From Aliitabrizicola sp031425325 (GTDB lineage: Bacteria > Pseudomonadota > Alphaproteobacteria > Rhodobacterales > Rhodobacteraceae): a stretch of DNA of 6,121 bases. The position numbers were made by a program, and so were the translations under genes. This document shows, in pieces, positions 1-4,805 of this stretch (positions within the stretch are counted from its first letter, which is position 1; each line of letters begins with the position of its first letter). The notes beneath the pieces were generated by a model. It made no database searches. It saw only the letters and a program-made list of their open reading frames with translations, and was not told the origin of the DNA. The DNA lies in contig JANPJD010000170.1 in NCBI GenBank assembly GCA_031425325.1, positions 1 through 6,121 of the forward strand. Reading direction: 5' to 3'.

Positions 1-3
1 CAT
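1..3 (-). CDS. Probable start codon of a minus-strand gene running off the left edge
   Basis: Only the start is inside the window. The minus strand has ATG at 3-1, preceded by GGAGG (plus-strand positions 12-16) with an 8-nt spacer. That is a good Shine-Dalgarno arrangement and better than chance placement would usually give. It would make this gene the next one downstream of the SufA-type gene, 63 bp after its stop and on the same strand, so it could be the fourth gene of that operon. Nothing can be said about its product. The same bases also give a plus-strand ATG (2-4), but that reading only runs antisense into the SufA-type gene and shows no coding character. Confidence 0.3.
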
Positions 4-66
4 GTCCTGCCCCTCCGTGATCCCGGTGACAGGCTTAGGGCATCGCGCGGCGAAGGGGAACGGGGA

Positions 67-441
67 TCAGGCCCGGTCCGCAGCCTCGGCAGGTTGGTCC
101 TTGAACTTGATCGACTCGCCGCAGCCGCAGGCCTCGGAGACATTGGGGTTCGAGAACTTGAATCCCTGTTCCAGCAGCGAAGTCTGATAGTCGATCTCGG
201 TGCCGAACAGGAACATCTGCGCCATCGGTGCGATCATCACCCGCGCGCCGTCCTGTTCCACCAACTCGTCCATCGGGTTCACGTCAACCGCGAAGTCCAT
301 GGTGTATTCCATGCCCGCGCAGCCGCCCTTCTTGACGCCGATCCGCAGGCCGGTGGACCCCTTGGAGGCCATGAGCTGCGCGATTCTGGCAGCGGCAGCG
401 GGGGTGAGGGTGACGGCCTGCTTGCCGGGAATGCCGAACAT
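67..441 (-). CDS. sufA: SufA/IscA-type (HesB family) iron-sulfur cluster carrier
   Basis: A complete A-type Fe-S carrier of 124 residues, slightly longer than the family norm of about 105-120. A-type proteins accept a nascent cluster, or iron, from the cytoplasmic scaffold and pass it to apo-enzymes. The three ligand cysteines are in the expected places: Cys41 (GGCAGMEY) and the C-terminal pair Cys105/Cys107 (ACGCGES). The N-terminal segment VTLTPAAAARI is also characteristic. I chose the ATG at 441 because AAGGA sits 8 nt upstream and the family homology begins at once; a 17-residue extension to 492 is possible but adds unrelated sequence. It is the third gene of the operon, 62 bp after the acyltransferase-like gene. 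SufA, IscA and ErpA cannot be told apart by motif; I use sufA because a SufT-type gene heads the operon. Confidence 0.9.
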   Translation of the reverse strand: MFGIPGKQAVTLTPAAAARIAQLMASKGSTGLRIGVKKGGCAGMEYTMDFAVDVNPMDELVEQDGARVMIAPMAQMFLFGTEIDYQTSLLEQGFKFSNPNVSEACGCGESIKFKDQPAEAADRA

Positions 442-503
442 GGGGCGTGTCCTTGTGATGAGTGCCAAAGGTAACCCCGGCACCGGGCGCATTCAAGAGG
501 TGG

Positions 504-989
504 TCAGCCCACCCGGCGCGCGGGGTTGCCTGCAATGGTCGAACCTTCGGGCACGTCCGAGACGACGACCGCCCCGGCCACGACGATCACATCGTCCCCC
601 ACGCTGACGCCGCCCGCGATCACCGCGCCCGCGCCGATCCAAACGTTCCGACCGATCCGCACGGGGCAGGGGCCTGCCGGGGTCACGGTTTCGATCACGA
701 CAGAGCGGGCGATCTGGGTGAAGGCGCCGACGCGGATCTCGGCGGCATCGCCGAAGGTGCAGCCCGCATCGACGAAGCACCCATCCTCGAAATGGACGTT
801 CTGGCCCAGCGTTACCGACAGCGGTGCGCGCACAACGACACCGCCCGGTGTGCCCAGAAGAGATGCGAGCAGGCGTTGGTGCCGGGCCGCAGAGGTGTCG
901 GGTGCATTGAACTCGGCCATCAGCTCGGCCACGCGGGCAGGCCGCTCGACCGCCGTGCCGCCAAGCCTGGGTTGGGCGCGGGCCGGCAT
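504..989 (-). CDS. Left-handed beta-helix acyltransferase-like protein (LacA/NodL/Maa-like), catalytic His absent
   Basis: A 161-residue hexapeptide-repeat protein. Residues about 52-160 carry the repeats, ending in the family block RIGRNVWIGAGAVI (111-124), the turn GVSVGDDVIVVAGAVVV (127-143) and the closing motif GNPARRV (154-160). These match CoA-dependent sugar/maltose O-acetyltransferases. Residues 1-50 are helical and resemble the N-terminal region of that family, though shorter than usual. Oddity: family members have a long loop with the catalytic histidine (a T-x-x-H-P-type motif) just before the RIG-NVWIG block. Here that region reads QIARSVVIETVTPAGPCPV, with no His and a shortened loop; the only histidines are His37 and His66. 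The start at 989 overlaps the sufT stop in TGATG, indicating translational coupling. The fold assignment is firm, but acetyltransferase activity is doubtful and the substrate is unknown. Confidence 0.85.
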   Translation of the reverse strand: MPARAQPRLGGTAVERPARVAELMAEFNAPDTSAARHQRLLASLLGTPGGVVVRAPLSVTLGQNVHFEDGCFVDAGCTFGDAAEIRVGAFTQIARSVVIETVTPAGPCPVRIGRNVWIGAGAVIAGGVSVGDDVIVVAGAVVVSDVPEGSTIAGNPARRVG

Positions 990-1354
990 CACATGAAGCC
1001 GAGCTCGAGCTTGGCCTCGTCTGACATCATCTCCATTCCCCAGGGCGGATCGAAGGTCATCTGCACGTTGACCTGCTTGACGCCCGGCAGGGGTTCCACC
1101 GCGTCCGCGACCCAACCCGGCATTTCGCCCGCGACAGGACAGCCGGGGGCGGTCAGCGTCATCAGGATCTCGACCTCGTTCTCGGGCGTGATGTCAATCG
1201 TGTAGACAAGGCCCAGATCGTAGATGTTAACCGGAATCTCGGGGTCGAACACCGTCCGGCAGGCCCCGACCACATCCTCGTAAAGCGGGTGGTCCGTGGT
1301 CGAGGGCCGGATAAGCGGTGCGCCTTCGATCCGCTCGGGGCTGTGGCTGGTCAT
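989..1354 (-). CDS. sufT: SufT-like Fe-S assembly protein, DUF59/MIP18 family
   Basis: A complete 121-residue MIP18/DUF59 protein. The hallmark DPEIPVNIYDLGLVY is at residues 37-51. The conserved cysteine is Cys72, in MTLTAPGCP (65-73). The family tail VQMTFDPPWGMEMMSDEAK spans about 97-115. SUF-associated members help mature Fe-S proteins in the cytosol; PaaD-type members act in phenylacetate degradation. The short single-domain form and the downstream SufA-type gene favour the SUF version. I chose the ATG at 1354, with GAGG 5 nt upstream. A TTG at 1402 would add 16 residues of unrelated sequence covering the likely promoter. It heads the operon and its TGA shares a base with the next ATG. 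The core suf genes (sufB, C, D, S) are not next to it here. Confidence 0.9.
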   Translation of the reverse strand: MTSHSPERIEGAPLIRPSTTDHPLYEDVVGACRTVFDPEIPVNIYDLGLVYTIDITPENEVEILMTLTAPGCPVAGEMPGWVADAVEPLPGVKQVNVQMTFDPPWGMEMMSDEAKLELGFM

Positions 1355-1379
1355 GGTGGCCTCGTGCTTGTTGAGTATT

Positions 1380-1408
1380 TGTATAGGGAAATGGCTCGCC
1401 AAGGTCCA
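1380..1408 (-). promoter_or_regulatory. Candidate sigma-70-type promoter of the sufT operon
   Basis: On the minus strand TGGACC (plus positions 1403-1408) is followed by a 17-nt spacer and TATACA (1380-1385), each matching the -35 and -10 consensus at four of six bases. The -10 lies in the most AT-rich patch of an otherwise GC-rich intergenic region. Transcription would start near 1373, about 19 nt before the sufT ATG. I see no convincing IscR-type palindrome over it. Confidence 0.4.
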
Positions 1409-1438
1409 GAGGCTCCGGCCTTCCTCGCCGCAGCGGGC

Positions 1439-1466
1439 TTGGCACGGCGCGCGAAACGCCTATGAA
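1439..1466 (+). promoter_or_regulatory. Candidate sigma-70-type promoter of tgt
   Basis: TTGGCA at 1439-1444 (five of six to the -35 consensus), a 16-nt spacer, then TATGAA at 1461-1466 (four of six to the -10). Transcription would start near 1473, leaving a leader of about 34 nt before the tgt ATG. This fits choosing the ATG at 1507 over the ATG at 1462, which would fall inside the -10 element. Confidence 0.45.
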
Positions 1467-1506
1467 CGTAAGGCGGGGCCGGGGGCCTCGCGGGCAGGGG
1501 GCGGCG

Positions 1507-2637
1507 ATGGCGCAGGGGTTCGGATTTGCGGTGGCGGCGACCGACGGGCGGGCGCGCACCGGCGCGATCAAGACCCCGCGCGGTGAAATCCGCACGCCAG
1601 CCTTCATGCCGGTCGGCACGGCGGCGACCGTGAAGGCGATGCTGCCCGGCTCGGTGCGCGAGACGGGGGCCGACATCCTGCTGGGCAACACGTATCACCT
1701 GATGCTGCGCCCCACGGCCGAACGCATTGCACGGCTGGGGGGCTTGCACCGTTTCATGGGGTGGGACCGGCCGATCCTGACCGACTCGGGCGGCTTTCAG
1801 GTGATGAGCCTTGCCAGCCTTCGCAAGCTGACCGAGGAGGGGGTGCGCTTCAAGAGCCACATCGACGGCTCGGCGCACATGCTGACGCCCGAGCGCAGCA
1901 TGGAAATCCAGGCGCTTCTGGGGTCGGACATCGTGATGGCCTTCGACGAATGTCCCGCGCTGCCCGCCGACGAGGCCGAGGTCGCCCGCGCGATGCGCCT
2001 GTCGATGCGCTGGGCCGAGCGGTCCAAGGCCGCGTTCGGCGACCGGCCGGGGCATGCGCTGTTCGGCATCATGCAGGGTGGCGTAACGCGGCATCTGCGC
2101 GAGGAGTCTGCGGCGGCGCTGACCGCGATCGGCTTCGATGGCTATGCCGTGGGGGGCCTCGCGGTGGGCGAGGGGCAGGCCGCGATGTTCGGCGTGCTCG
2201 ACTATGCGACGGACCTGCTGCCCGCCGACCGCCCGCGCTACCTGATGGGCGTGGGCAAGCCCGACGACATCCTGGGCGCAGTCGAGCGCGGCATCGACAT
2301 GATGGACTGCGTGCTGCCCTCGCGCTCCGGGCGGACAGGGCAGGGCTGGACACGGCGGGGCCAGGTCAATCTCCGCAACGCGCGCCACCAGGACGACCCG
2401 AGGCCGCTGGACGAGGACTGCGGCTGCCCTTGCTGTCAGGGCTACTCGCGCGCCTACCTGCATCATGTGGTGCGGTCGGGCGAGATCATCGCCAGCATGT
2501 TGCTGACCTGGCACAACCTGCGCTATTATCAGGATCTGATGGCCGGGATGCGCGCCGCCATCAGCGCGGGACGGCTGGAAGATTATGCGGCGGAATGCAG
2601 GGCCATGTGGGCCGACGGGGATGTGGAGCGGGTCTAG
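1507..2637 (+). CDS. tgt: Queuine tRNA-ribosyltransferase (tRNA-guanine transglycosylase)
   Basis: A complete 376-residue bacterial Tgt, the usual length. It exchanges the wobble guanine 34 of tRNAs with GUN anticodons (Asp, Asn, His, Tyr) for preQ1, in the queuosine pathway. The general acid/base is Asp93 in DSGGFQVM, corresponding to Asp102 of the Zymomonas enzyme. The nucleophile is Asp267 in MMDCVLPSRSGR (Zymomonas Asp280). The zinc site is Cys305, Cys307, Cys310 (CGCPCC) plus His336 in TWHN. The base-binding loop GIMQGGV is also present. I start at the ATG at 1507: AGGGGG precedes it by 5 nt, and the upstream ATG at 1462 would add 15 arginine/glycine-rich residues and lies in the promoter. 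It is transcribed divergently from sufT. Its stop codon lies inside a TCTAG repeat. Nothing suggests damage. Confidence 0.97.
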   Translation: MAQGFGFAVAATDGRARTGAIKTPRGEIRTPAFMPVGTAATVKAMLPGSVRETGADILLGNTYHLMLRPTAERIARLGGLHRFMGWDRPILTDSGGFQVMSLASLRKLTEEGVRFKSHIDGSAHMLTPERSMEIQALLGSDIVMAFDECPALPADEAEVARAMRLSMRWAERSKAAFGDRPGHALFGIMQGGVTRHLREESAAALTAIGFDGYAVGGLAVGEGQAAMFGVLDYATDLLPADRPRYLMGVGKPDDILGAVERGIDMMDCVLPSRSGRTGQGWTRRGQVNLRNARHQDDPRPLDEDCGCPCCQGYSRAYLHHVVRSGEIIASMLLTWHNLRYYQDLMAGMRAAISAGRLEDYAAECRAMWADGDVERV

Positions 2638-2647
2638 TCTAGTCTAG
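2633..2647. repeat. (TCTAG)x3 short tandem repeat over the tgt stop codon
   Basis: Three perfect copies of TCTAG in a row. The first contains the tgt stop codon. Because the period is 5, the three TAGs (2635, 2640, 2645) fall in all three plus-strand frames. On the minus strand the same repeat supplies the TAG ending the remnant reading at 2644-2646. CTAG is normally scarce in proteobacterial DNA, so three copies in 15 bp stand out. It may be replication slippage, or selected as a fail-safe stop. Confidence 0.85.
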
Positions 2648-2718
2648 TCCTTCTGTCGGACCATCATCGTCATCGTCGCGCCTGGCTCGGTCTTGCCGTC
2701 GAACTGCGTTTCCGACCT
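2644..2718 (-). pseudogene. Possible C-terminal gene remnant between the regulator and tgt
   Basis: In this 81-bp convergent gap the minus strand reads 24 sense codons, roughly RSETQFDGKTEPGATMTMM followed by VRQKD, then TAG. It is in the same frame as the upstream regulator, directly after its TAG at 2721-2719. Most codons end in G or C, as in the real genes here, and the composition looks like a folded beta-strand C-terminus, not random GC-rich DNA. It has no start or ribosome binding site of its own that would make a stand-alone gene. It could be the tail of a deleted gene, or a former C-terminus of the regulator cut off by a stop. I do not recognise the family, and the piece is short enough for chance to remain possible. 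Confidence 0.3.
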
Positions 2719-4239
2719 CTAACGTGCCGCGCGCGGCGGGCAGCAGTCGAGTGCTGCGGCAACCGTAGCCAGATGACGCTCGCGGTCGGCTGCAAACTCG
2801 AAATCATCGGTCGTGCCCGTTTCGCGGATCGCGTCCCAGCCGGGTGAGATTGCTTCTGCCTGCATAAGGTAGCGGGCCGCTTCGTCCCGGTTTCCCAGCA
2901 TCGCGTGGCAGGTGGCCAGTCGCGTCGCGCGAAATGCGCTGGGCGGCAGACTGGCCAGATGACTGATCGCCTCGGCATAGCGTCCAGCACTTTGCAGCGC
3001 CTTTGCCCAGCTATGATGATACCACGGCGGATGCAGCGGGTTCATCGCAACGGCACGGTCATACCACTCCAATGCCTCGTCCACACGCCCTCGGGCGCGC
3101 AGGATGCTGCCGTAAAGTGCCATGCTGTCCGCGTCGCAGGGATTGAGGTCGAGCGCGCGGCGGGCGTGCAATTCCGCCGCCCCGTGTTCTCGTCGGTAAA
3201 GCTGCGCTTGCGCGGCCATCCAGTGGCAACGTGCCTCTTCTGGGGCGAGGCGCAGACCCTCGTTGATATGAGCCATGGCCCGGTCCAGCGTGGCGCGGTC
3301 GGCGGCGGCATAGTTGCCCAGAATGATCTCGGCCAGCCCCCGGTATGCATGGGCAAGCGCGAAGTGCGGGTCGATCGCGATCGCCGCGTCGAGATGGTCG
3401 CGCGCGCGCTCGTTCACCCCCGGACCGTACTGGCGCAGAAGCCCTACGGCGGCGATGAAGTGCCGGTATGCGCCGAGATCGTCGGTCGAGCCCGGCACGC
3501 TTTCGAGACTGCGTTGCAGGTCGAGCGTGAGCCGGGTCACAATGCGGTGGGGGATCGCGATCTGCACATCGCGGAACGTCTCGGCCGAGGCGTCGAACCT
3601 TTCCGCCCAGACCTGCCGACCGGTCGCAGTCTCGCAGAGCGAGGTCATGATCCGCAGGCCGTCCTCCGAGCGGTGTCCGACACCCTCGACGAAGAAATCG
3701 GCACCCAGTTCTGCCGCAGCCACATCTGGGGCGCTCGTCTCGGGCCGGAAGCGGAACGCCGAATGTCGCGCGACCACGCGAAGTTGGCCGAACCGGCCAA
3801 GCGCGTGCGTGATCTCTTCGACCATGGCATCAAGCAGTTCCGCGTCCTCCTCGGTGCCCTTGCGAAGTCGGAAGGGCAGGACCAGCACGAGGGGAGGGCC
3901 GTCGGATGTGGCCGCCGGTGCGGGTGGTGCCTCGGCCTCGAGGACATAGCCCCGGCGAGGGACCGTCTTGAGGATCGCCTTGGCCTCGACCCCCAGGGCG
4001 CGCCGCAGATCGCTGACGGCCTGGGTCAGTGAGTCCTCGCTGACCGTCACATCCGGCCAGAGGGCATCCAGCAACTCGGTCTTCGACACGACGCAGCCGG
4101 GCCGGTCGGCAAGGTAGCGAAGCAGCGCAAACGTCTTGGCCCGCAGATGAACAGGCTGCTCGCCTCTGGCAAGCCGCGATCTTTCGAGATCAAGGGTATA
4201 GGGCCCGAACCGTTTGACCCTGACCGTTGGCTGATGCAT
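2719..4239 (-). CDS. Soluble winged-helix regulator with FlgO/TolB-like domain and TPR repeats
   Basis: A 506-residue protein from the ATG at 4239. Residues about 5-100 are an OmpR/CadC-type winged helix: FGPYTLDLERSRL start, LRAKTFALLRYLADRPG helix, recognition helix near SEDSLTQAVSDLRRALG (68-83), wing KTVPRRGYVL (91-100). Residues about 116-240 match the FlgO/TolB-like module often found in such proteins (VLVLPFRL, AELGADFFVEG, GRQVWAERFDA). Residues about 256-465 are tetratricopeptide repeats, with clear units near 352-368, 374-401 and 409-430. No membrane segment is visible, so unlike CadC or ToxR it should be cytoplasmic. Two in-frame ATGs at 4272 and 4269 would add 10-11 residues; none of the starts has a good ribosome binding site, suggesting translation coupled to the overlapping small gene. 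Likely a DNA-binding transcription factor; signal and targets unknown. Confidence 0.88.
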   Translation of the reverse strand: MHQPTVRVKRFGPYTLDLERSRLARGEQPVHLRAKTFALLRYLADRPGCVVSKTELLDALWPDVTVSEDSLTQAVSDLRRALGVEAKAILKTVPRRGYVLEAEAPPAPAATSDGPPLVLVLPFRLRKGTEEDAELLDAMVEEITHALGRFGQLRVVARHSAFRFRPETSAPDVAAAELGADFFVEGVGHRSEDGLRIMTSLCETATGRQVWAERFDASAETFRDVQIAIPHRIVTRLTLDLQRSLESVPGSTDDLGAYRHFIAAVGLLRQYGPGVNERARDHLDAAIAIDPHFALAHAYRGLAEIILGNYAAADRATLDRAMAHINEGLRLAPEEARCHWMAAQAQLYRREHGAAELHARRALDLNPCDADSMALYGSILRARGRVDEALEWYDRAVAMNPLHPPWYHHSWAKALQSAGRYAEAISHLASLPPSAFRATRLATCHAMLGNRDEAARYLMQAEAISPGWDAIRETGTTDDFEFAADRERHLATVAAALDCCPPRAAR

Positions 4240-4576
4240 GGGCGGACCGCGCGGAGTTTGTCCCCGCATCATGCCGAAACGACAGGCATCGCGTCAACGC
4301 GCCAAGCACCCGCGCAACAACACCCGCCGAGGGGACTGCGCCGTGGTCGTCGAGCGCCGCAGGGTTTCGCCGCGCCAGCCAGTCGAGCGGATCGGCCAAC
4401 GGCCCTTCGCAACCATGAGCGCCTGAAAAGAGCGTCAGGATGTCAAGATCGAGGGCCTCGCGGTCCTGGGCAATCCGGCGCTCGTCCATGGTCGGGGTGT
4501 CGGAGCCTGCAGGGGCCGCATGAAAGTCGGGTCGCGCTTTGAGATCGGGGCGCGAGTGTGGGATGGGGACGATCAC
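4190..4576 (-). CDS. Small uncharacterised protein upstream of and overlapping the winged-helix regulator
   Basis: A 128-codon reading starting with GTG. I accept it as a gene because GAGGAG lies 6 nt upstream (plus positions 4583-4588), it has strong G/C third-position bias over most of its length, and it fills a gap that otherwise has none. An ATG three bases upstream in another frame stops after two codons, which supports the GTG. I do not recognise the family. The product looks soluble, with no signal peptide or membrane segment. The middle part (about 31-98) looks most protein-like: DERRIAQDREALDLDILTLF, then PLDWLARR and VVARVLGALTRCL, probably helices. The last 25 or so residues are low-complexity and overlap the regulator by 50 bp in another frame. 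A small partner of the regulator is possible but is inference only. A frameshifted or shortened gene is the main alternative. Confidence 0.6.
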   Translation of the reverse strand: MIVPIPHSRPDLKARPDFHAAPAGSDTPTMDERRIAQDREALDLDILTLFSGAHGCEGPLADPLDWLARRNPAALDDHGAVPSAGVVARVLGALTRCLSFRHDAGTNSARSAHASANGQGQTVRALYP

Positions 4577-4582
4577 GGCATT

Positions 4583-4588
4583 CTCCTC
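4583..4588 (-). promoter_or_regulatory. Ribosome binding site deciding the GTG start of the small gene
   Basis: On the minus strand GAGGAG is followed by six bases and then GTG at 4576-4574. This is among the best Shine-Dalgarno matches in the window and is the main reason for calling the gene that follows. It is probably also the main ribosome entry point for the overlapping regulator gene, which has no good site of its own. Confidence 0.7.
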
Positions 4589-4602
4589 GGTTCACGCCGG
4601 CA

Positions 4603-4610
4603 TGACGTCA
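4603..4610. promoter_or_regulatory. Perfect 8-bp palindrome TGACGTCA in the divergent control region
   Basis: A perfect inverted repeat lying 27 bp upstream of the small gene's start, in its probable leader or core promoter. It could be half of a regulator site, but an 8-bp palindrome is common enough by chance that I give it little weight. Confidence 0.2.
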
Positions 4611-4635
4611 GAATGGCCCCGATCCTGCGGACTGT

Positions 4636-4668
4636 CCTGAAACCGGCCTGAAATCCGCCTGAAACCTC
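4636..4668. repeat. Three tandem 11-bp direct repeats, core CCTGAAA: candidate winged-helix operator
   Basis: CCTGAAACCGG (4636-4646), CCTGAAATCCG (4647-4657) and CCTGAAACCTC (4658-4668) follow each other with an exact 11-bp period. The 7-bp core CCTGAAA is identical in all three and the other 4 bp vary. A weaker CCTG at 4624-4627 may be a degenerate fourth copy, one base out of register. OmpR/PhoB-family winged helices bind tandem head-to-tail sites of about one helical turn, such as the Pho box with its 7-bp core plus 4-bp spacer. This array sits 60 bp upstream of the operon encoding just such a domain and 35-65 bp upstream of the lon -35. I see no good sigma-70 -35 for the minus-strand operon, which would suit activator-dependent transcription. 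Binding by the neighbour is inference. Confidence 0.65.
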
Positions 4669-4675
4669 GACGAGG
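4665..4675. promoter_or_regulatory. Short inverted repeat CCTCG-A-CGAGG beside the tandem repeats
   Basis: A perfect inverted repeat with 5-bp arms and one central base, overlapping the end of the third 11-bp repeat. It may be a second binding site or part of the same operator. It is short and has no T-tract, so it is not a terminator. Confidence 0.25.
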
Positions 4676-4702
4676 ATCGTGTGGCCCCGACCCTGCCCCC
4701 CG

Positions 4703-4731
4703 TTGACACTCCCCCCTGCCGTCCCCAAGTT
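4703..4731 (+). promoter_or_regulatory. Candidate sigma-32 (RpoH) heat-shock promoter of lon
   Basis: TTGAC at 4703-4707, preceded by a C-rich run, is followed by a 15-nt spacer and CCCCAAGTT at 4723-4731. This agrees with the RpoH pattern TTGAA-N13-17-CCCCATNT except for one base in each box. The box TTGACA is also a perfect sigma-70 -35, but the best -10-like hexamer (TATGCT, 4731-4736) is 22 nt away, too far, and the hexamers at 16-18 nt are poor. lon is a classical RpoH target, which supports the reading. Transcription would begin near 4738-4742 and leave a leader of about 65 nt. Confidence 0.55.
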
Positions 4732-4793
4732 ATGCTCTCCATACGGAGGCCACCCGCCGCTGCCGATGACCGGGGCCGGGCTGTCCTGCCAGC

Positions 4794-4800
4794 GAAGGAA
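4794..4800 (+). promoter_or_regulatory. Ribosome binding site of lon
   Basis: GAAGGAA lies 5 nt before the ATG at 4806 and fixes the lon start. It fits the protein, whose LON domain begins within a few residues. Confidence 0.75.
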
Positions 4801-4805
4801 ACCAG

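Noticed and set aside
19..68. Inverted repeat GATCCC / GGGATC downstream of the SufA-type gene as a terminator
   Set aside because: The arms are 6 bp with a loop of nearly 40 bases and there is no T-tract, so no hairpin terminator is supported.
462..1205. A 247-residue plus-strand reading antisense to the acyltransferase-like gene and sufT
   Set aside because: It crosses two well-supported genes on the other strand and has an unlikely composition.
1440..1455. TGGCAC as half of a sigma-54 promoter before tgt
   Set aside because: The second element (TTGC type) is missing at the required spacing; the bases fit a sigma-70 -35 better.
1351..2514. A 387-residue reading antisense to tgt
   Set aside because: It mirrors a firmly identified gene with all catalytic residues and shows no domain of its own.
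2647..2661. GTCC-N7-GGAC hairpin after tgt as a terminator
   Set aside because: The stem is only 4 bp without a following T-run; too weak to call.
2905..4032. A 375-residue plus-strand reading antisense to the winged-helix/TPR gene
   Set aside because: It is explained by GC-rich antisense openness; the minus-strand protein has clear domains, this one none.
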